A stretch of DNA of 64,000 nucleotides from Liolophura sinensis (lineage: Eukaryota; Mollusca; Polyplacophora; Chitonida; Chitonidae), in the NCBI RefSeq assembly GCF_032854445.1, contig NC_088298.1:9103504-9167503 (forward strand). Direction: 5' to 3'. The notes under the pieces were generated by a model, which worked only from the letters and a program-made list of their open reading frames with translations, had not been told where the DNA came from and made no database searches. The translations under genes were made by a program, and so were the position numbers. Positions 57,394 to 64,000 of the stretch are shown in pieces (the first letter of the stretch is position 1; each line of letters starts with the position of its first letter).

Positions 57394-58199
57394 CCCCAGA
57401 CGACGGAATGATGATATGGTATACGATGATGGCTTCCATACCCCATCGTTATACGATTACGATCACGATGTCAGCTGAGGTGGTCAGCGAAACAACGAAA
57501 ATGTAAATGAAGACAAATTACCATGTACATTCATAATTCCATAGCTTTTTATTTAGGGGACGTCGATTCAATTATTTCATCCCTATAATATAAACCAAAC
57601 AAAAAAAAAACAGATCCGAAAGACACTTTACATATTGTTTTGTATTTACACTTACACACATACTGATTGGTGTCACAAGCAACTGGAGCTAAACTTGTGT
57701 GTTAATACTCTTCATTACAATACCAAAGAACTATAAGGAACATTTGGCAGAGCTAAATCAATCAGTCAACAGAGGTATAGATCGATATAACTGCTTCAGT
57801 GATAGAAGCTTAATAAGACCAAGTCGTTACCAAGTCAGTCATGTTGAAGACTGCCCCAGGCATAATTGTCATTCGGAACTCTTCAAAGTTTTCTCGTGGC
57901 CGTCAACTGTATACCCTCAGCAGGGTTAAATAAAAATGACCATGTTTTGTGGTGTTTTAAGGTGAATGCTTAGACTGTTTCAAGTGTCAAAATATTATTA
58001 TGACAGCAGAGTTACGTCAGTTTGTAGCGTAAGGTGGTTGTTAAAGAAGTATCGTCTGTTTAATCCCATTCTCTAACCGAGATCTGATGCGCCACTACCG
58101 TATACCCCCAGTCTGATTTCGGTACGCTCTCAACAGAGTTGTCTCCCCTAAAACTAGTTATCGAAATCTCGCATGGTCCAGACTGACGCTGGTGGATAT
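57394..58199. other. No identifiable feature
   Basis: AT-rich sequence. Confidence 0.45.
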
Positions 58200-58300
58200 G
58201 CCTCTCTTACGCTCGCTTTACATCACTGCCACCACTAGACAAACTTGACCTTTAGAGCCTCTGCGGCACATGTAGGATTATTTAGGCTTACCTTCGGGTG
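58200..58300 (+). mobile_element. Family E element, internal-left fragment
   Basis: CTCTCTTACGCTCGCTTTAC, ACCACTAGACAAACTTGACC and TTTAGAGCCTCTGCGGCACA match 43750-43850; the TIR tip is missing. Confidence 0.6.
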
Positions 58301-58732
58301 TATTACGCGCTGTTAAAGTCTTTTTATTATTATTTAACGTTTGTCCTCATACGTAACAAATAAACTTTATAATATGATCAGTTTTGTTATATTTTGTCAA
58401 GTTTGAAATCCGTATTTGTACCATTGTTTGTTACGTCTCCTTCATAGTATATTGAACTACAGCAGTAACTATGGAAAATAGGTTGCACCTAAAAGAAGGG
58501 TTCGAATCTTTTTTTTTTCTTGGGCAAGCATATTTTTGTGTTTGTAAAGATATAGGGCGTCTTGCATTAAATAAGTGTTATGAATTAGAATGAATAGTTG
58601 TTAGCTATGATATTACGAAACGTATAAGGAAATCATACGTGACCCTGGTTGAGAGCACAAGCGGCCATCTAGCTATCATTAATATTAACATGTTATGCAT
58701 AGCGGAACTATAAGACTGAACATTTCTATATA
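58301..58732. other. No identifiable feature
   Basis: AT-rich sequence. Confidence 0.45.
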
Positions 58733-58745
58733 TATATATTTAATT

Positions 58746-58913
58746 TATTTGATTTTCCGGGGAAACCCAGGACCATCCGCAGGTTGCTGGAAGGCCTTCC
58801 ACGTAAGCCGGAGAGGAAGCCAGCATGAGCGGGACTTGAACTCACAGCGACCGCATTGGTGAGAGGCTTCTGGGTCATTTACGCTGCGCTAGCGCGCTAA
58901 CCGACTGAGCCAC
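58746..58913 (-). mobile_element. SINE family A, core-deleted, with TSD
   Basis: The tail stub TTATTTGATTTTCCGGGG joins directly to GAAACCCAGGACCATCCGCA; B box and head are intact. The 13-bp TSD TATATATTTAATT is at 58733-58745 and 58914-58926. A decayed minus-strand tail fragment follows (to about 58957). Confidence 0.92.
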
Positions 58914-58957
58914 TATATATTTAATTGATTGGTGCATAGCTGAATGCTCAAGAGTTT

Positions 58958-59292
58958 TTCAGAAAGTTACATTTGTGGTGTAGTGATATTCCCAATCTAC
59001 AGTGTCTAATCCAAAAAAAAAAGAAGATATTTCAGTGTGAATGGAGCAGGCTACCATTTTGGCGATCTTATGACCTATAACAGTTCTTCAGTGCGTGTTT
59101 GGAGCTGTATAAGTCGTGTGCTTGCCATATAACATCGAAGGAAGAGTAAAACAAAACTAAAAAAGAGGCAGCCTTAGGAGTGTGTCAGCAGCTGTCCATC
59201 ACAGCTATGGCCAGTTTCGCCTCTTGAGGTGCACAGCTTTGTGTACTGGGGCCGATTCCCCGCCTTACCATACCAAATCTTTTGTAAATATG
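58958..59292. other. No identifiable feature
   Basis: No supported feature. Confidence 0.45.
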
Positions 59293-59304
59293 AACTAATA
59301 TGAT

Positions 59305-59555
59305 GAATTCATTTATTTGTTTGATTGGTGTTTTACGCCGTACTCAACAACATTTCACTTATACGACGGCGGCCAGCATTATGGTGGGTGGAAACCGGGC
59401 AGAGCCTGGGGGAAACCCACGACCATCCCCAGGTTGCTGGAAGACCTTCCCACTTACGGCGGGCCGCATTGAACTCACAGCGACCGCATTGGTGAGAGAC
59501 TCCTGGGTCATTGCGCTGCGCTAGCGCGCTAACCAACTGAGCCACGGAGGCCCCA
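59305..59555 (-). mobile_element. SINE family A, near full length with TSD
   Basis: Complete apart from a short deletion around the GGAGAGGAAGCC region. The 12-bp TSD AACTAATATGAT is at 59293-59304 and 59556-59567. Confidence 0.95.
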
Positions 59556-59567
59556 AACTAATATGAT

Positions 59568-59884
59568 CTAAACGTCCTTGTTTTACAGACAGGGTAAACC
59601 ACCAGAATTTGTATGCTATTTAATTACCACTATTTGAAAATTTACATTTGCCTAAAAATTGAAATCTACTTCATTAAACGGTCTACGTTTTGCATAGAAG
59701 TGTGTTTTTCTTCTCAACTTTATTCAACATGAGGAATATGAAGCCGAGTTTACATGTGCACAAAAGAACTGAATATATGTACAATTCTTTTGCCCAATTC
59801 TATAATTAGAGAAGAAATACCTAAACGGATTGCCATACGGATGCCATCTGAAAGAAATCTGGTACACAATAATTAGCTCTGTTG
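59568..59884. other. No identifiable feature
   Basis: AT-rich sequence. Confidence 0.45.
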
Positions 59885-59895
59885 AAATTTGAGGC

Positions 59896-60161
59896 AGGGG
59901 GCCTCCGTCGCTCAGTCGGTTAGCCCGCTAGCGCAGCGTAATGACCCAGGAGTCTCTCACCAATGCGGTCGCTGTGAGCTCAAGTCCAGCTCATAATGGC
60001 TTCCTCTCCGGTCGAAAGTGGGAAGGCCTGTCAGCAACATGCGGATGGTGTGGGGTTTCCCCCGGGCTGTGCCCGGTTTCCTCCCACCATAATGCTGGTC
60101 GCCGTCTTATAAGTGAAACATTCTTGAGTACGGCGTACAAACACCAATTAAATAAATAAAT
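59896..60161 (+). mobile_element. SINE family A, full length with TSD
   Basis: G-run head, A box, B box, core and tail complete. The 11-bp TSD AAATTTGAGGC is at 59885-59895 and 60162-60172. Confidence 0.96.
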
Positions 60162-60172
60162 AAATTTGAGGC

Positions 60173-60873
60173 CCACACTGTTCTGTTTTGTCCCAAACAC
60201 TGTAGAGGGCAAAATGCATCAAAATGCTGATTGAGATGATGGATTACTCAGGAACAGCTATGTTTTTGTGCACTGTAGTGTCGAGTTTGTATACTTCAAA
60301 CACACATCAGAATATAAATGTTCCCAGCGTGTACACTAACTACGGTAAATATAGTTTTTGATGCAATATATATATTCTAATCCAGTTTATTTTGCACAAT
60401 TATTTTGCATCCAGAATTATTTGCACACTTAAAACACATTTAGGCTACTGGTTTCATTTATTCTTAATATACAATTTTTCCAACCGAGTAAAATGGTTTT
60501 AAAAACATCAGATACTACAGTGGTTTGTAGTGATCCAGAAGGTATGAGAGACGTCACCACACGTTTCTTGGTCGCCGCTTAAAAGAGTACAGAATCGACA
60601 GTGATTGGCTGACCTTGGTTACGCTTGAATAGATGTACAATACATAAAATTCAACTAAGACAAGTTGTAGGCTGGACTTGCCTTTCACTTCCACCAGCCA
60701 ATCAGAATCGATTTCTGTGTCACAAAATGTGATCTAAGAAACCATGTATGGCTAGAAATCGCGCTGGAAAGGCGTATTCAGGTCCACTGGTCAGATCAGC
60801 GTTTTAGAACAAACAACATCTAGCCAACAAGTGACCAGAACGAAGCTGCATCCACATTTATCCAAATTATCTT
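60173..60873. other. No identifiable feature
   Basis: AT-rich sequence. Confidence 0.45.
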
Positions 60874-60886
60874 TAGTTTCATTTGC

Positions 60887-61038
60887 TTCCTCTCCGGTCT
60901 TAAGTGGGAAGGTCTGCCGGCAAATGGTCGTGGGTTTCCCCCCTCGGTTTCCTCCCACCATATTGCTGGCCGCCGTCGTATAAGTGAAATATTATTGAAT
61001 ACGTGAAAAAACACCAATCAAATAAATTAAAATAAATG
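60887..61038 (+). mobile_element. SINE family A, 5'-truncated, with TSD
   Basis: Starts within TTCCTCTCCGGTCTTAAGTG. The 13-bp TSD TAGTTTCATTTGC is at 60874-60886 and 61039-61051; its right copy overlaps the left TSD of the next SINE. Confidence 0.94.
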
Positions 61039-61056
61039 TAGTTTCATTTGCACAAA

Positions 61057-61303
61057 TGGCGCCTCAGTGGCTGATGGGGTTAGCACCCCAGCGCGGCGCA
61101 ATGACCCAGGAATCTCCCATCAATGCGGTCGCTGTGAGTTCAAGTCCAGTTCATGCTGGCTTCCTCTCCGGCCGTAACGCCCTCTGCAGCAACCTGCAGA
61201 TGGTCGTGGGTTTCCCCTGGGCTTTGTCCGATTTCCTCCCACCATAATGCTGACCGCTGTCATATAAGTAAAACACAATCAAATAAATAAATAAATAAAA
61301 ATA
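61057..61303 (+). mobile_element. SINE family A, near full length with TSD
   Basis: Head to tail, with a short gap before AAAACACAATCAAATAAA. The 11-bp TSD ATTTGCACAAA is at 61046-61056 and 61304-61314. Confidence 0.95.
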
Positions 61304-61564
61304 ATTTGCACAAAAAATCGCACAAAACAGCCCGTTCAAATATTATTCAAACGACAAGCGCTGCCTTGAGCAGTAATTACCTTATAAATTGAGCAAACCT
61401 TAAAACCGGGGGTTGAAGTAACTCGGATAATATTGTTCACACGAGTTATATGAAGGGACGGTATTTACGAGTGCGCATTACATCTGTCTTTGTCTCAAAC
61501 ATGCCGCGGGACTTCATTGTTTATGACGGCTACATGTATTCCTTGTGTTGCCCTCCTTGACTCA

Positions 61565-62965
61565 GTTGTATAATGTATTGCTCTCGCTGACTCAGTCGTA
61601 CAATCTGTGGTTTTGCCTCACAGTCGTACAGTTTGTTACTCTCCCTGACTCAGTCGTACAATCTGCGTTCTGCCTCTCATTCGTACAGTGTGTTACTCTC
61701 TGCTGACTCAGATGTACAATCTGTGGTTCTGCCTCTCATTCGTACAGTGTGTTACTCTCCCTGACTCAGTCGTACAATCTGCGGTTCTGCCTCTCAGTCG
61801 TATAGTGTGTTACTCTCCCTGACTCAGTCGTACAATCTGTGGTTTTGCCTCACAGTCGTACAGTTTGTTACTCTCCCTGACTCAGATGTACAATCTGCGG
61901 TTCTGCTCTCATTCGTACAGTGTGTTACTCTCCCTGACTCAGTCGTACAATCTGCAGTTTTGCCTCACAGTTGTACAGTTTGTTACTCTCCCTGACTCAG
62001 TCGTACAATCTGCGGTTCTGCCTCTCATTCGTACAGTGTGTTACTCTCCCTGACACAGTCGTACAATCTGTGGTTTTGCCTCACAGTCGTACAGTTTGTT
62101 ACTCTCCCTGACACAGTCGTACAATAAGTGGTTTTGCCTCACAGTCGTACAGTTTGTTTACTCTCCTGACTCAGTCGTACAATCTGCGGTTTTGCCTCTC
62201 ATTCGTACAGTGTGTTACTCTCGCTGACTCAGATGTACAATCTGTGGTTCTGCCTCTCAGTCGTACATTTTGTTACTCACCCTGACCTCAGTCGTACAAT
62301 CTGCGGTTCTGCCTCTCATTCGTTGTTACTCTCCCTGACTTAGATGTACAATCTGTGGTTCTGCCTCTCAGTGTTACCCTCCTTGACTCAGGTGTACAAT
62401 TGTGGCTATCCGATGGTCAGTCTTACGCTGTGTTGCTCTGCATTACTCAGTCGTACAATACGTGGCTCTCGATTCAGTATTACGATAAGTTGCTCTCACG
62501 TCAGTCGTACAACGTGTTGCTCTCGCTTGCTCAGTCATTAAATATGTTGCTCTCGTTCACACGTTCGAACAATGTCCTGCTCTCTCTCACTCAGTCGTGC
62601 AATATGTGCAATAGATGACTCAGTTTTACAATGCGTGGCTCTCGTGACAATCTTACAATGTCTTGCTCTTGTTGACAGTCCTGCTCTCTCTCAATAAGTC
62701 GTATAGTGTCTTGCTCTCGCTGGCTCAGTCGTACAATGTGTTACTCTCGCTGGCTCTGTCGTACGTGTTCTTCTCGCTGGCACAGTCGTACAACGTGTTG
62801 CTCTCGCTGGCTCAGTCGTACAACGTGTTGCTTTCGCTGACTCAGTCATACAATGTGTTGTTCTGGCCGACTCTGTCGTACAACGTGTTGTTCTCGCTGA
62901 CGAAGTTGTACAACGTGTGGTTGTCTCAGTAGTACAGTGGTGTTGCTCTCGCTGACTCGTACAAC
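61565..62965. repeat. Composite minisatellite, 58-bp then 30-bp period
   Basis: To about 62390 the unit is about 58 bp: GTGTGTTACTCTCCCTGACT, CAGTCGTACAATCTGCGGTT and CTGCCTCTCATTCGTACA. From about 62400 it becomes about 30 bp: GTGTTGCTCTCGCTGGCTCA plus GTCGTACAAC. The 58-bp unit looks like a diverged pair of 30-bp units. Long plus frames (NVLLSLTQSY repeats) follow from the period. Confidence 0.92.
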
Positions 62966-63090
62966 GCCTTGTTAATGCTGTAGACGATTGCGGCTGTGCG
63001 TCAGAAAGATTGCTTTGTTTTAAGGAACACTTTTCCTCACTTTTTACTAAAACATAACAATCTAGCCAGTCCAGCTTGCAAAATTCATTT

Positions 63091-63380
63091 ATTTATTTTA
63101 TTTGATTGGTGTTTTTTCACGTATTCAAGAATATTTCACTTATACGACGGGCGGCCCAGCATTATGGTGGGAGGAAACCGGGCACAGCCCGGGGGAAACC
63201 CACGATCATCCCCATGTTGCTGGCAGACCTTCCCACGTACGGCCGGAGAAGAAGCCAGTATGAGTTGGACTTGAACTCACAGCGACCGCATTGGTGAGAG
63301 ACTGCTGGGGCATTACGCTGCGCTAGCGCCCTAACCAACTGACCCACGGAGCCACCCCCCCCCCCCCCCCCCCCCCCCAC
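63091..63380 (-). mobile_element. SINE family A, full length, 24-C tract at 5' end
   Basis: Complete minus copy; head GTCAGTTGGTTAGGGCGCTA in element sense. A 24-base C run (63355-63378) lies between head and TSD. The 10-bp TSD AAATTCATTT is at 63081-63090 and 63381-63390. Confidence 0.95.
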
Positions 63381-63390
63381 AAATTCATTT

Positions 63391-63750
63391 GAAGCAGTAA
63401 ATACATCTCTCCTGAAAACCTTAATTTCTTCGTCTTTTTTGGTGCATGAGGAAAGGGGGCGGGGGTGAAGGGAGGGGGTCTGTACCAAAACATACTGAAG
63501 CCCAACAGGCACTTTTTCCTGCTGTCGACAGAAACCACATTAACGCATCTTTTTCCATGTCATTGTAGTTTATCCGCTTTATTATGTTAGCCAGAATTAA
63601 AAAAAAAAGTTTAATTAATGTTGTTCATTTGTGAAGTATCCATGCATAAGGGTAAATTGGTATTTAGAGACAGTAAGGGTAGAGGATTTATAAGTTGTCA
63701 GTGATTATACTTACAAATTAAAAAAATATATATATAAATGCTTTCTGATC
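63391..63750. other. No identifiable feature
   Basis: AT-rich with a short TA run near 63728. Confidence 0.45.
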
Positions 63751-64000
63751 ACATTACACATATTCCTTACAGCGCACGCGCCGCCCTCTACATTCGGCTT
63801 CACATCACTACAACCACGAGCAAATTTTGTACAGAAATCTTGGACAACGCCGAGATCACTGGGGTCACGGTGATGGAGCAGGAAGTGATTTCAGAAAACA
63901 CAAAGACATTCTAGCCAACACCCTGACAGGATTTTATACATGAATGCTGATTAAACAGTTCCGCGAGAGGACACCAATGGTGAGGCCTAAGCCTAAGCAA
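63751..64000 (+). mobile_element. Family E element, left end, running off the window
   Basis: ATTCCTTACAGCGCACGCGC, CGCCCTCTACATTCGGCTTC and ACAACCACGAGCAAATTTTG match the left TIR side of 43460-44068. The right end is not reached. Confidence 0.6.

Noticed and set aside
61807-62932. NVLLSLTQSY repeat frames
   Set aside because: 30-bp and 58-bp arrays; broken frames with many alternatives.

Overview
The window reads as animal nuclear DNA, not bacterial. It is AT-rich and gene-poor, with few long open frames, one gene split by a consensus splice donor and acceptor, dense tRNA-derived SINEs with target-site duplications (TSDs), small inverted-repeat DNA transposons and many minisatellites. Two SINE families resemble, from memory and unverified, elements common in marine molluscs. 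I therefore infer a mollusc or another lophotrochozoan. No species can be named from the sequence.

Protein genes. Three are supported. (1) A single-pass membrane protein on the + strand: exon 8851-9526 ends at a CAG/GTAAGG donor, and a candidate terminal exon at 29406-29530 joins in frame after an intron of about 19.9 kb, giving 266 residues. I do not recognise the family. (2) and (3) Two intronless PLAC8-family (cysteine-rich, cornifelin/onzin-like) genes on the - strand at 38247-38576 and 47050-47382, clearly paralogous and about 8.5 kb apart. Other open frames are shadows, repeat translations or unsupported.

Layout. 1-8.8 kb: SINEs, a GA-rich array, a 40-bp array, a perfect 290-bp-period duplication, an 81-bp array and a degenerate minisatellite that runs up to the start codon of the membrane-protein gene. 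9.5-29.4 kb: the large intron, with SINE families A and B, three copies of a dispersed repeat called D here, and 30-bp and 34-bp arrays. 30-38 kb: a (TA)n tract, a 35-bp array broken by a SINE, a 43-bp-arm hairpin, a TIR element and the 3' side of the first PLAC8 gene. 38-50 kb: the PLAC8 pair among SINEs and E/G inverted-repeat elements, including a SINE nested in a MITE terminus. 50-57 kb: a 20-bp array, a TCTG-rich tract and a 1.8-kb 28-bp array with no stop in any of three minus-strand frames. 57-64 kb: young SINEs with clean TSDs, two of them abutting through overlapping TSDs, then a 1.4-kb array whose period changes from 58 to 30 bp.

How it works together: nothing suggests an operon or a multi-gene pathway. 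The dominant biology is repeat turnover: SINE insertion, nesting, 5' truncation, poly-G tracts at SINE 5' ends, and minisatellite birth. I saw no CRISPR array, rRNA, convincing intact tRNA, reverse-transcriptase or transposase frame, or viral gene. Family letters A, B, D, E, F and G are my own labels. Boundaries of degenerate repeats are approximate, made by eye.
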